The notes under the pieces are model-generated. The model ran no database searches and was not told the origin of the DNA. It was given only the letters and a program-made list of their open reading frames with translations. Position numbers and translations under genes: made by a program. This document shows, piece after piece, positions 1 through 11,314 of a stretch of DNA of 64,000 nt (its first letter is position 1; every line of letters begins with the position of its first letter). The stretch lies in NCBI GenBank assembly GCA_033030425.1, contig JAUFSD010000007.1:1798001-1862000 (forward strand), given 5' to 3'. This DNA is from Verpa conica. Taxonomy: Eukaryota > Ascomycota > Pezizomycetes > Pezizales > Morchellaceae.

Positions 1-3000
1 TTGAGAGTTTAATAAGTTAGCTTATTGATACTTAACGCTAGGCACTATTCTAAAATGATCAAGTCCGGTCTACATTCGACTATTGGTGAGACATAATCGG
101 TGGGGGGGAAAGAAAGAAATCTCTGCATTAGGCCAGAGAGTGGATACAACCAAATTGATTCGCCTATATACAAAAAAAGCGAAGCTCATTATAATTCTTT
201 TCTTTCTTTCTTCCCAATCCCCCCCCCTATATGTCACTCAAGAGATCCACATATTATTACATACATATAGGTCTAAGCTCCATTATGTAAGAGAAAATAT
301 ATACACCGAGCCGAGTGAATAGAGTAACTTCCCTTAAATCTACACACGCGAGTGTTCACGATAAATTACTTGCCATAATAGCCGCAAGACCCTCTCCTCT
401 CTCCCTTCCTCGGGTTTGACCGATCGCACCGTCGTCGGCAACTCGGGGGTGTGTCAACGTCAACGTCAGCCAGCTAGCCCAGCCAGACAGTGATAACCTT
501 AACCGGACTAGACTATCGATCGGTCCGGTATATAAGCGAAAGGCTAAAATACTCTCTCTGTCTCTGTCTGTCTCTCTCCCGGCAACACGGCAGGTATCTT
601 GGGTTTGCCGAGGACTACTTAGCTAGTATAGTTATTCTATGCTGTAAATGAAAAAAAGGGCCGATTTGATATATATCTCCTTAGACTAAACTAACCGTAG
701 AGATCGATTGGATTTGCATTGGGGGGCTTTTCCCTTTTCTATATAATTTTTGAGTTAAGAGTAACTGATTGGGTGAGAATGCCATGGGTTTTTGTCTCAC
801 CCTGTGTGCGCGCGTACTAGGTTTTTTATATTATATTATAGGATCGAGTGGATTGTAGGATTCGTTAATTTCGGATGAAATCACTTGTGGGGGGGTTCGG
901 CTTTTTCATTTTGTTGTTGTGTGCTCAATGGTCCCTTTTTTTTTTTTTTGTGGAGGTTGGGTGTACTAGAAGGTTCTGGATATTAAGGGTTGAAGGGGGG
1001 GGAAGGGTTGAAGGGGGGGGAAGGGGCGTTTTTTTGTGTGTACGTAATTTTCTGGTTGGGAGGTGTAAGCGACGGGAATGAAGGGTTCCGACTTCGTCAT
1101 AGTGGGTCACTCGTGTTTGTGTCTCGTCTAGTTTATGGGGTTTTTGTGAGAGGAGATAGGAAGTGGTAAGAATGTAGAGTTCGGATATAAGTCTTGTTTT
1201 TGATCATATTATCTGTATTCTACGGGCTTGGAAATATCGCTGTTGGTAACTTGTCTAAGCGGTTTTCTATATACAAGCTTCAGTAAATTTTAAGAAAGAT
1301 ATAAGCAAAGGCTCACCATGTCGGTAAATTAAAGAATAGAGATTGTAACTATTTACTCTAGTCAAGATAATCATAGTAGAACTACTATAACCTCTATAAT
1401 AATATTGGGTGATATTATGCGAGTAAGGTTGTCGATTTCGAGCACTTTGGAACACAATAGCGAGAACTATACGGTTAACTTCATCTAAGAATCTCTCAGC
1501 GTGTTTAGAAATACTTAAAGTTTCGTAAAGTGTCTAATACCCTATAAAGACTTTAGATTCCGATGAGGTCGTGTTCTTATGGGAAGATACTGGTGTTGTA
1601 TTATGGGTATTGAATAGGTATAGTGCCGAGTACAAGCAGGTTTTGGGTCTATGATGTAGGAGGCTTCGCCTCTAGCAGCATATATATAGGACCCATAGTA
1701 GCACTCGCTGGAGCGAGTCCTCCTAAGCCTTTAGTCTACTCTCGCCCTCTCTATTTTACAACAACTGGTACGCAATAAAATCGAGTGATAGGTTATGCTT
1801 TAGTGAATATATGATAAAAGCGATTTAACCCACGGTTCCAACTCTAAGAGTTCACTCATAAATGTTGTGAGATAAGTCAGTAGTAATTAGTGACTCACCA
1901 AGCTAGTCTGCTGGGGTGCACGTATTTAACGAGGTAAATAAGGAAAAGAAGGCAACCAACTCTGTAGTAAAAGTCTCTATTTACTCTATACTACCCAAGC
2001 CACATCCCGCTCACAATATTACCCCGCGGCATATACTCTATAGCATAAGTTGGCCACGAAGTAAATTGTGGCTCTTAGATTTTTAACTTGCAGTCTATCA
2101 CAACCCTAACCCTGAATAGAAGGTATTTTTGGTTTATTCGTTAAATCTGCGAAATCATAGATTATGGTACTCATGTATGTTATATAAACATGAAAAGAGA
2201 CTATGAGGGCGCGTGCCAGGCTGTAAAAATAGGAATGAATATATGGAACACATTGGAGAGATGAATTATGGGTTATAGATACATCATGATCTGTTTTGCT
2301 GCTGCTAATATTGCAGCTTCTATTAAGATTAATCAACTTATGGTATGTGTTAGTCTAATTTATAACTCCTATGTATATGGCACTAGCAGGTAGGAATAGA
2401 GACTAAAAGGAGATAGGAATAGAGGCGGTAATTAACACAAGTTAAAAGTAAATGAAAGAGAGGCTAAAGGCGGGTAAAAGCAGGCAAAATCTTTGGAAAT
2501 GGCGGCAAAACGACAGCGGGAGTGGAATTCATGAGTAGGCTTGGCGGCGGGCGGAAAGGCGGCGGTCGAAAAATTGAAGAGGCAGGGATTCTGAAGGGGT
2601 GGATAGCTTGGTATATAATTAAGAAGGCAGTATTACGGTACGACTGGGCGGGCTATTGGAATAGATGCCTGGGAGGTAATGAAGAAGGAGTTCGTGTAGT
2701 TTCTATATTGATCCTCTAGGGTTCTTTAAGTCCTAATAGAGAGGTAATCGGGGGGCGTATAGGAGAAGGGGAGAAGGAGTAAATAATACAGCATGAGGAC
2801 TTAGAGGAGCAGAAGAAGTACGGTGATTATACGTATGTAGTTAACTATGACTGAGTGGGTAAGCGAGCGGGCAAGCGGGCATGCTGGGTGTCGGACGCTT
2901 GGCGGGGCGGGCATCCGCAACACACCTAGACCAGCCCCTTTTTGCCTTGGAGAGTTTTAGCCAGGGATGGGCCAGCACCTTTAAAAAAAACAGTTGTTGG

Positions 3001-5156
3001 AGATTTCAGAGGGAAATATACACAAAATACTCACTAGCAAACCGATCCTGCATCCCATAGTTCGGTGAAGCTGCCCCCCCCCTAAATCTTGAGATTTTTT
3101 TCATTAGCCAGCCTGAAGCTTGTTGCGTATAAAGCCACTGCCACATTGGGGGCATTTTTCACCTGGCTATATCTTTAGCGTAAAGTGTAGTTTTTCGCCA
3201 AGACTTAGTACTGCCATCATTTCGAAAGCTTAGCACAAGGCCATAGGGCTAAGCTCACTCGATGCTGCATAGCTGGTTACTTGGCCGATAAATACTTGTT
3301 TAGATCGCACATACACACTACGTATATCCAGACATGGAAAATCACTCGGCCAGTGGTATATACGACATGCCGACTGCCGAGGAGAGGATATGATATATGA
3401 GGATCTTACAGAGTTCTATCACGACTATCTATCTGTGGTTGAAGACTTGATTTGAACCGCCCTAGAGCCGTGATTAGGAATCATTCATCTAGATATAGCC
3501 GGATAGTCGTGGCTTTAGTTTGGGCCTTTAGTTTCGGTATTTCATTCACGTCAGGACTATTCTGCTTTCTATAAGCTTGTGGTAATGGCTATTGTAATAC
3601 AGTTACCGCGCGCGGCCTGATACAAAATCAAAGCTTCGAATAGCAAAAAAGACAAGTTATCGCGAAGGCCAGAAGTGACTTGGTCGAAAGATAAACTCTT
3701 AACCTTAGAGGCGTTTCTGTTCTTTTGCGTGGTAAATTCATTGTAAAAATGTGATTTCACTAAAAAAGTAACACGACCACGTATGTAGGCTGTACCCGGC
3801 TTGGCTCGGTCCGGCTCAAATACTCATGAATTCCTGGTTCGCTGCTTGTGGGGTTATTCTTGGGGGAAGATTTATTGGCTTATAACTTTGTGCTTCTCAT
3901 TTTTCTGCTTCAGAATAATTATAAAAAGTGGTCTGATTAGATCATTAAATTTTAAGAGAACTGGATTAAATTAAGCTATGATGTCTGTGTCTGGGTGCCC
4001 CCGCGCGCTACCTATAACTTATATGTAGTACAAAGCTCCGGTGAGCTTTGCATATGCATAAAATTTTAGGCAAGTTAAGCTTGGAACTCCTAATACGCTC
4101 AGCCACAAAACAGCTAAGGCGTGAAATAACCTTTACCGGTACCCGTGTGCTTTTACAACTACTACTTGGTGGTATTGCGGGTGAGAGCGGAGGTTAAGTC
4201 ACGATTCTTTCCCGGTTTAAAACCTGGGACCTGAATGGTTTCGCTGTAAGGTACGATACTATATAATGTCTGTTGTCAGCATGGTGCCTGGTGCTGCACA
4301 AAATCAGCCTAAAGCAGTTTAGAAGAATCACAGAGTACATACCCAGCCGTCTTCTAAAGAAAGATCCAGAAGGAATAGAGCCTGAGTGGACTAGTGGATT
4401 AAGTATATGTCTAAGACCTCTGTTATCGCGATTAACGAGTCGACCGGGCAGTTATTCATGTTTTGCTTTTGTTTGTGTACCAAAGGGAGGGCTTACAGGG
4501 GTTCTGTAAAGGGGAAAAGCAGACGATTTTGATCCTAAATGGTTATTATACAGTGGTATCGGTTAATCGTATTTAGGAACTGGCGAAAGTACAAGTATTC
4601 GATTTGATAGGCTAGATGGCGTAGCTATATATGGCTGAGGAATACTCTGTTATAGGCTAAGTAAATCTGAGTACTAACATTAAGTAAAATCTATCAGAAT
4701 CTGCACGTATTGCCTTGACTTCTTAAAAGAAATTTTATTCACGTTTTATAATGTGGGAGCTAGGCTTCGCCGAGTTCGGATCTTCTGAGTCTGAGATTTT
4801 CTCTAATTGGATCATTATGGTGAATTTTCTTTCTTATTAGAGAATTCTGTATGTATTCGATCTGCGGATACCCCGCTTTCTGCGTCAGTGTAACTCGTTT
4901 CTTTTTTGTACTCTGGGTGATTGGTCTGCATTATTTCCCAGTTTAGCGCAGCTCATGTGGTATTTTAAGAAAGTGTGTGCATACACTTGTTTCGGAACCG
5001 CCCCTCACCGTTGGCTTGACTCAAAAAGGTGGTGTAGATTTTGCTGGTTTTCGATCTGTTTAAAAGGGAATCAAGCTTCCGTTGAATGTGTAAGTACAGA
5101 GTAAACGTCCGACAAAGAACACCATCGAGCTCCACGACATCATCAAGCAAGCAAAC
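1..5156. other. gene-poor stretch
   Basis: I see no gene I can support here. The open frames are at most about 80 codons and none has a recognisable motif or a splice-consistent extension. The tract holds a CT/GT-rich simple repeat near 551-580, a duplicated G-rich unit (GGTTGAAGGGGGGGG-like) around 990-1022, and one telomere-like motif at 2102-2113. Small hairpins occur at about 1658-1672 (GGAGGC/GCCTC) and 4031-4050 (CAAAGCTC/GAGCTTTG). The last few hundred bases before 5157 should hold the promoter of the membrane protein gene. Confidence 0.5.
2102..2113 (+). repeat. interstitial telomere-like motif
   Basis: AACCCTAACCCT, almost two units of the (CCCTAA)n telomere repeat, in a gene-free region. 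One of ten such sites in the window. Confidence 0.7.
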
Positions 5157-6187
5157 ATGTGGTATAAGAAGTTCATAATAACGGAGGCTATGGGCATCGT
5201 TACCGAAGCTATAGCTTTATGTAGTGTTGAGATCGACCTCTATGATTCGACAAAGTGTAGAGAGATGCTTAAATGTGTCATGGGAAACACTGATAACTAT
5301 ACCATGTCGAGCTATGCATCAGGCTCTACCGCACTTGGTTTTGTAAGTATTCATTTAATCTTCGAATATGCCATCAGCAAAGGGTGCAATAATGAGAAAT
5401 GCTAACAAGCTACATACATATATAGATGCCTACGATGGTCGGAATGATCGGAAACTCAACGGACGAGATACTGGAAATCCACACCTACCACCCAATCATG
5501 GCATTCTTTCTTTCCATCTGCACTCCATCAACCTTACCACTAAGAGTCTCCTGGAGCGCTCGAGACGAGAAACCAGAAGTCTCCAATCTCGAAAAGATTC
5601 TTCTTTCCAAGGGAACCGGATCTTACCGAATACGGACAATCCCAAAATGGCAGATTGTTATTTTCCACATACTAGCAATCGCAGGGGCAGGAGGGGTGAT
5701 AGCCCAGAGTGTATATTTGGGAGAGAGGGCATTCATATCATTCGCCTGCTGGACTTCTTTCTGGCCCATCGTCTCTGTTATGTTCAGTACCGCTTTTGTG
5801 CACGTCGCGGATGTTATTTGGTCGAGGTTATGCCTAGGTCCCAAGGACCCTGGGGAAGGGAATAGCCTGCGCTGGTCTTGGAAAATAGCAGACGTATCGG
5901 ACCGCCTGATGGTTACTCATCCTAGCATGGCAAAGCTCAAGAATATGGCTACGGCAATAGGTACCTGCATCCTGTACGCTTGGTTAACGATTCTGTTCTC
6001 TTCAATTCAGCTCGTTAGTGCGACTAAGGCGATGCGAATAGTCCTTGGTGTTTATTTAATGTGTGCCATGAGCGCACGGGGGATAGTGGTTTGGCTGCTG
6101 GAGGTGGTCCCAGAGTATCCATCAAAAGAAGAACTGGACTGCGAGGGGGGGGATTACGGGCCAATAGGATCGATATATCAACGCTAA
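5157..6187 (+). CDS. predicted multi-pass membrane protein, unknown function
   Basis: Two exons, 5157-5342 and 5426-6187, give about 315 residues. The 83-nt intron starts GTAAGT, carries GCTAACAA as branch site and ends ATATAG; both sides are phase 0. I chose the ATG at 5157 because no frame continues upstream, but an extra 5' exon cannot be excluded. Four hydrophobic segments lie in the second exon (roughly residues 138-157, 165-190, 238-258 and 268-288), so it should be an integral membrane protein. The N-terminal exon is Cys- and Met-rich. I do not recognise the family. The run of four helices and the long uninterrupted second exon make it more likely a gene than a chance frame. Its 3' flank (6270-6320) is a T-rich run with repeated TTTTTTATCG. 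Confidence 0.55.
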
Positions 6188-7055
6188 GACTTGATTATTA
6201 GATGTGTTTTCTATTGGTGGGGTTGTGTGTTTAAGACATAGAGGGGTTCTTGGTTTATACTTTATTTGTTATTGTTTTTTGTTATCGTTTTTTTAATCGT
6301 TTTTTTATCGTTTTTTTATATTTTCCGTTATTTTTACGCGTTTAAGAACAGTCCATCGAACTGCGCATTCTTTTTGTTTAGAATTAGTTATGTGTATGAT
6401 AGGGTCGGGAAATAGTATTGTTTTTACCAATTTAGTCCCACGCGGTTGTAGGTTATAGTGGTTAGATGGTATGAAGTTGGTGGAGTAATATATTTGTACT
6501 AACTAATATATACCAATTAACTATATTATTACCTGTAGACCAATAGTATTCTCTAATTAAGGTGAGAGCTAGTCCCTATTAGTTATTTATTAGTGTGTTT
6601 TCAAATATTTAGGGTTAGTAGTGTATAATTGATATTCTTGGAGAAGTTAAGCCGATACTGGTATATATCGACCAAACAATGTACTTATGATTAATTTATT
6701 CACTCATTCATATCGACAAAGTGAATACGTACACCGTAACTATGAAGCTAGCTTCTTGAGAGGTGATATGAGAGATACACAGAATGGATATGAACTGGGC
6801 ATAATCGTAACTTTAAATTCCCTTTATTTATTCACTATATTGCCTGACTGATTACTTGTGTCGGAATTCAGAGAAAAAAGACATCTAGCAATGAATAGAC
6901 TATAAGAGTAGGGACGATATATATTATTCCTACAACTAGGGACCGATGATCCTGCTCAAATTGCCAAACACCTACTGCTCTAATACTTCCTGTTATTTAC
7001 GTTTCAAAGTAAAGCTGGGCACTCCCACTTATTCGTATTCTCTACCCACCGGTAC
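6188..7055. other. intergenic, AT-rich
   Basis: No gene seen. The stretch separates the tandem-oriented end of the membrane protein gene from the 3' end of THI6 (convergent). It holds an AT-rich block around 6480-6600 and one short retroelement insertion at 6677-6709. Confidence 0.5.
6677..6709 (+). mobile_element. 5'-truncated retroelement 3' end (copy A)
   Basis: A 33-bp insert reading ATGTACTTATGATTAAT followed by an ATTC-type tail. It is flanked by near-identical direct repeats (ATATCGACCAAA at 6665-6676, ATATCGACAAA at 6710-6720), as expected of a target-site duplication made by target-primed reverse transcription. It matches five other inserts in the window. Confidence 0.6.
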
Positions 7056-8876
7056 CTAAACGTTAATTTCTTCAATCTTCACTAGGCTCTCGTAATCCAC
7101 CCCCGGTCCGGCCGCTAACGCATCCACAAACCTCACTGCCCAGGAGGCCGGCCCTGCAGGCTTCGGATCGCTATTTGCTTTCTCAGCGGCGATATTGAAT
7201 GCCGAGACAGCGGCAATGACAGCAAAGAGGGTTTCGTTAGGTCGGCTCGAGATGGCAAGAGTGGCAGCAATCATTGACGAGAGTACACAGCCAATCTATG
7301 TTATGAGTAGGTGTGTGAGATAGGTAATAAGGGAGAGGAGAAAATGAGCTTACTCCAGTAACACGAGTTTGGATAGGGTCGCCGTTTCGGAGAAGATATG
7401 TGTTTTGACCATTAGAGATTATATCGGTTGGGCCAGTCATTACAATGATGTTTCCTAGTTAATATCACTTAGTTTCTGTAGTTCTTTTATTCATAGGGCC
7501 ATCTGAGTATTAAGGGTTAGGGTTTGTGGGTATAATTTCTTTACCTTCCCTCTTTGCGAGATTCGAAATAATCGCTGCTAGTTCACTTTCACGCTGACGT
7601 CCTCCATCTGCTCCAGCACCGTCAACACCCCTCATCTTGACGTTTTCTCCAGCAATGGTTAGAATTTCGCCCTCATTTCCCTTTATGACGTTGCAGTACC
7701 CATCCTGGAGCACCATCTTTGCAAACTTCCTCCTAGCTGCTGTAGCTCCTGCACCAACAGGATCAAAGACAATTGGGTTTATACGCTGATTGTGAGCATT
7801 TAAAGCTTTGCTGAATAGCACCCTTGTGTCAGTTTCATTTAGGAAGGTTCCCATGTTTAGCACTAGTCCAACGTGTGGGCTTAGCGCAGCTAGATCTTCG
7901 AACTCGGTAGGATTCTCAGACATTATGGGAGAGGCGCCGATGGCGAGTGTCACGTTTGCAGAGAGCGTCTTGGAGACGTTGTTGGTGATATGGTGTACAA
8001 GTGGTGCCTTTCCCCTTACCAATTCCAGCAGCGGTAGTAGGCGTGGTATAAGCTCCTTGACGGGTATGTCTATGGGTTCGTCATATGTAGGAGCCGATAA
8101 AGAACTGTCGAGCATTGAGCTCATTATTTTCATACACACCTCTGTAGGTTCTGTGGAGGCCATGATGGCTGATACGATAGCGACACCATCGAGGGATTTT
8201 CTAGAGAGGCTCGAGTACGAGAAACGCATGACGCACTCGATATTCTTGAGGTTAATTCCACCAATAGCGCAGGTTGGGATGTTTTTTGGGATCTCTTCTA
8301 GAAGCTGGCTGACTCCGGTGGTGCCGAGTGGCGGGTTATGGTCTGGCTTTGTGGCTGTTGCGTAGACGGGGCCAATTCCGAGATAGGTGGGGTCTGCCTC
8401 GAGGGCTTTGGTGAGCTGTTCATGGTTTGAGACGGAGAGTCCGATTATTGCATCAGGGCCCAGTAGACGGCGGGCGGTTCTGCAGTCTAGAAGGGAGAGG
8501 TTGTTAGTGACACTCGGCGAAGCAATAATATAGCTGTGATATATAAAGTTAATTAGAAAAAGGTCTCACCCATATCATCCCATCCAACATGAACTCCCTC
8601 GCAGCCAACAGCAAGTGCAACATCCACGCGGTCATTGATTAGCAGTGGAACTCCCCTTTCTCTAGTGACTGCATGGACCTTTTTCCCTAAGGCGATGAAT
8701 TCAGCCGTTGCAAGTTTTTTCTCTCGGAGTTGCACTATTGTCACGCCGCCGTCTATACATGCGCGCACATGGTCCGGGAGAGTCGTGCCTGGAGGGAGGA
8801 GGGAGGAGTCGGTGACAAGGTAGATTGTAAGATCAGGGCGTGGTGGTGCCATCTTTAATTTAGGACCGTTTGGCAC
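7056..8876 (-). CDS. THI6: bifunctional thiamine-phosphate synthase / hydroxyethylthiazole kinase
   Basis: Thi6 phosphorylates hydroxyethylthiazole and couples it to HMP-diphosphate, giving thiamine phosphate. Four exons (8876-8570, 8486-7545, 7454-7354, 7295-7056) with introns of 83, 90 and 58 nt close exactly to 529 residues; the yeast protein is about 540. The N-terminal ThiE-like half shows YLVTDS, VQLREK, LLINDR and VHVGWDD; the splice after WDDM restores DCRTARRLLG. The C-terminal ThiM-like half shows VHHITNNV, FDPVGAGAT, VIKGNEGE, MTGPTDIIS and TRVTG-IGC, the last carrying the family's active-site Cys. The ATG at 8876 is used, but a second Met eight residues on is also possible. It is head to head with THI20, which acts in the same pathway. 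The second intron contains a telomere-like motif. No frameshift or missing motif is seen. Confidence 0.93.
7512..7525 (-). repeat. telomere-like motif inside THI6 intron 2
   Basis: On the sense strand AAACCCTAACCCTT lies inside the 90-nt intron 7455-7544. It offers a CTAAC branch-site core, although TTAAC just before the acceptor is better placed. Confidence 0.75.
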
Positions 8877-9262
8877 AGTAATAACGGAGGAGAGAGACTT
8901 GTATTGGTGGGGTAAACAAGGTTGAGATTATTGTCCGATGAGATGAGTCTGAAATCTTTGCTATATGATATCACATTACAGCCGCGGGGGAGGCTCTTGG
9001 AATTACTTGGCCATTGGGTAGGTAGAGAAAAAAGGCTGATAATAGTATTTTCAGATGTCTCACAGTAAGCACAGTACTATTCCCCTTTATTTCGCAGCTG
9101 ATATAAGCCATCTTATATCACTTGGCCATTGACTACTCTCGAAGCTGGTGGGCTGTCAGTAATCAGCCTTGGTCTTACTATATCGAGGAACCCTAACCCT
9201 GTCTGGAATTTCAAACATCCCCGCCAAAAAACTCCGAACCCCTCAATCTACACCAGAATAGA
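8877..9262. promoter_or_regulatory. shared promoter region between THI6 and THI20
   Basis: This 386-bp region separates the two start codons. It holds a 12-bp direct repeat ACTTGGCCATTG at 9005-9016 and 9120-9131; the first copy continues into ATTGG, an inverted CCAAT box. A perfect 9-bp inverted repeat TGATATAAG-CCAT-CTTATATCA spans 9099-9120 and touches the second copy. A telomere-like motif sits at 9189-9200, about 65 bp before the THI20 ATG. These are candidate binding sites for co-regulation; no factor can be named from the sequence. I looked for the conserved core of a thiamine pyrophosphate riboswitch and did not find one. Confidence 0.5.
9189..9200 (+). repeat. telomere-like motif in THI20 5' flank
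   Basis: AACCCTAACCCT, about 65 bp upstream of the THI20 start codon, C-rich on the coding strand. Its position is compatible with a telobox-type promoter element or a 5' UTR site. Confidence 0.65.
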
Positions 9263-11314
9263 ATGTCCGACTCAAAGACTAAGCCAACTCCCCGAGTTCT
9301 GACAATCGCCGGCTCAGACCCCTCAGGGGGTGCTGGGATTGAGGCGGATATCAAAGTCATAACCGCTCATGACTGTTACGCTATGACAGCAATTACTGCC
9401 TTGACGGCACAGAATACAGAGGGCGTCAGAGCGATCCACATGGTCCCACCGGAATTTCTCAAGAGCAGCCTAGAGGCGGTCTTGGAGGATCTTGGTGTGG
9501 ATGTCGTTAAAACGGGTTAGTTTGATCACCGAGGGGCTTGAAATGATAATACTGAGGGGGGGGGGGGGTGATAGATACTAATTCATATCTGGCTACGTAG
9601 GAATGCTAGCCAGTGAAGAAAGTATCAAAGTCATAGCGGAAATGCTCAAAAAATATAGTATTGAGAAGACTGTGATCGACCCCGTAAGTAAAAGATAGTA
9701 ATATATTATTTTTAACGTCTGGATTATAGAAGTAACTGAGGAAAAAATAGGTGATGGTTTCAACATCCGGCTCTGAGCTTCTTCCATCTTCAGCTGTTGC
9801 GTCATTCATAGAGCATATATTTCCCCACACGTTTCTTCTAACACCAAATGTTCCAGAGGCAAATCTACTGTTAAAGTCTTTGAAGATAAATATTGGAGAG
9901 ATTACTTCCGTCGAAACGATGGTGGAGATCGCGAAAGCACTACAGGCTCACGGTCCAAAAAACGTACTCTTGAAAGGCGGGCATCTCCCGTTCAGGAAAA
10001 TAGGACTTAAGTATTTCGTTGCGGAAAGTGAGGAAGAGAAGGAGGTGGTGGTTGAAGTTCTAGTGAGTGGGACTGAATCGATATTGATCGAAAGTCCGTA
10101 TATCAATAGCAAGAATACACATGGAACTGGATGCTCTCTAGCATGTATGTGAATTACCTCATGGGGTCTTAATTCTCGGTAGGATATATGCTGACTTGAA
10201 TTTTTATAGCTTCAATTGCATCCAACCTAGCTCGTGGGTTCAGCCTTGAAGATGCTGTACGTGCATCGTGTATATATATTTCGGCAGCTATCAAGACTTC
10301 AATTCCAGGCTTTGGAAAAGGAAATGGGCCCATCAACCATCTCCACAGCAGCTACATCCTTCCATTTGCCCCGTAATTCCACCCTTCTGTAATAATTGCC
10401 CTTTCACACTGATCACTGACATATATGAGAAAAGTGGACATTTTGTGGACTATCTTCTCGCTCATCCTAAAGTGAAGGATAACTGGCGGGCTTACACGCA
10501 CCATGAGTTCGTTAATCAGTTGGGTGCCGGAACTCTAGAAACCGAGAGCTTTAAGTATTATCTGATGCAAGACTACTTGTTCCTTGTTTGTAGTACCCTT
10601 CCTTTTCCTTCAATCCTCTTATTTCTATATCTAGCGCCTTCTAAAGTATTCTTTCCAGATCCAATTCGCCCGCGCTAAATCCCTCGCCGGATACAAAGCC
10701 AATAACATAAACGACATAGCAAAAGCCGCCGGAGTAATCCTCTACATACAGCGCGAAATGGATCTCCATATATCCTACTGCGCATCATTTGGCGTTTCGC
10801 ACGCTCAAATGGATGCTGCAACGGAAGCACAAGCATGCACAGCGTATACTCGATACGTACTTGACATTGGGACAACCCAAGATTTTTTTGCACTGCAGAT
10901 GGCGATGGCACCTTGTTTGCTGGGTTATAGACACGTTGCTATAAGACTTATGGGAGAAAACAAGGATGAGAATTCAAGAAAGGGGAATATATATTGGAGG
11001 TGGGTTGAGAGCTATGCTAGCGAGGATTATGGGAAGTCTTATAAGGAGGGGAGAGGTAAGTTGTAATCTTCGGTGATAGAGAGGATAGTCACTAAGATGA
11101 GTACTTCTAGAGCTGCTAGAGAGTTATGCGGTGAGGCAAAGTTCTGGGAGAATAGAGGAGTTAGTAGAGATTTTTGCGAAGGCTACAAAGGTACGTCTTA
11201 ATTATATCGACAACCCTAACCCTAACAGTAGTAGGAAACAAAGAGCTACAAAAAAAACTAACTTACGAGTAGTTAGAAGAAGGGTTCTGGAGAATGGGTT
11301 TAGAAAGGGTATAA
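9263..11314 (+). CDS. THI20: HMP / HMP-phosphate kinase fused to TenA-like thiaminase II domain
   Basis: Thi20 phosphorylates hydroxymethylpyrimidine twice for thiamine synthesis; its TenA half salvages pyrimidine from degraded thiamine. Eight exons (9263-9515, 9601-9683, 9751-10144, 10210-10372, 10435-10585, 10659-11055, 11111-11190, 11273-11314) close in frame to 520 residues; yeast Thi20 is about 550. The ThiD half shows AGSDPSGGAGIEAD, KTG-MLAS across the first splice, DP-VMVSTSG across the second, and HGTGCSLAS-SIASNLARG. The TenA half shows FVDYLLAHPKVKDNW, FKYYLMQDYLFL-IQFARA and a short last exon LEEGFWRMGLERV typical of the TenA end. Introns are 55-85 nt. Intron 1 contains a G13 run (about 9556-9568), and intron 7 a telomere-like repeat. 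It is divergent from THI6, so joint regulation is likely (inference). Confidence 0.93.
11212..11226 (+). repeat. telomere-like motif inside THI20 intron 7
   Basis: AACCCTAACCCTAAC, two and a half telomere units, in the 82-nt intron 11191-11272 and C-rich on the sense strand. A separate ACTAAC nearer the acceptor is the likely branch site. Confidence 0.8.

Noticed and set aside
8877..9262. Thiamine pyrophosphate riboswitch
   Set aside because: The conserved CTGAGA and downstream ACCTGATC-type blocks in the right order were not found here or in the THI introns.
10268..10678. 136-codon frame as an independent small gene
   Set aside because: It is read-through of THI20 exons 4 and 5 and their introns.
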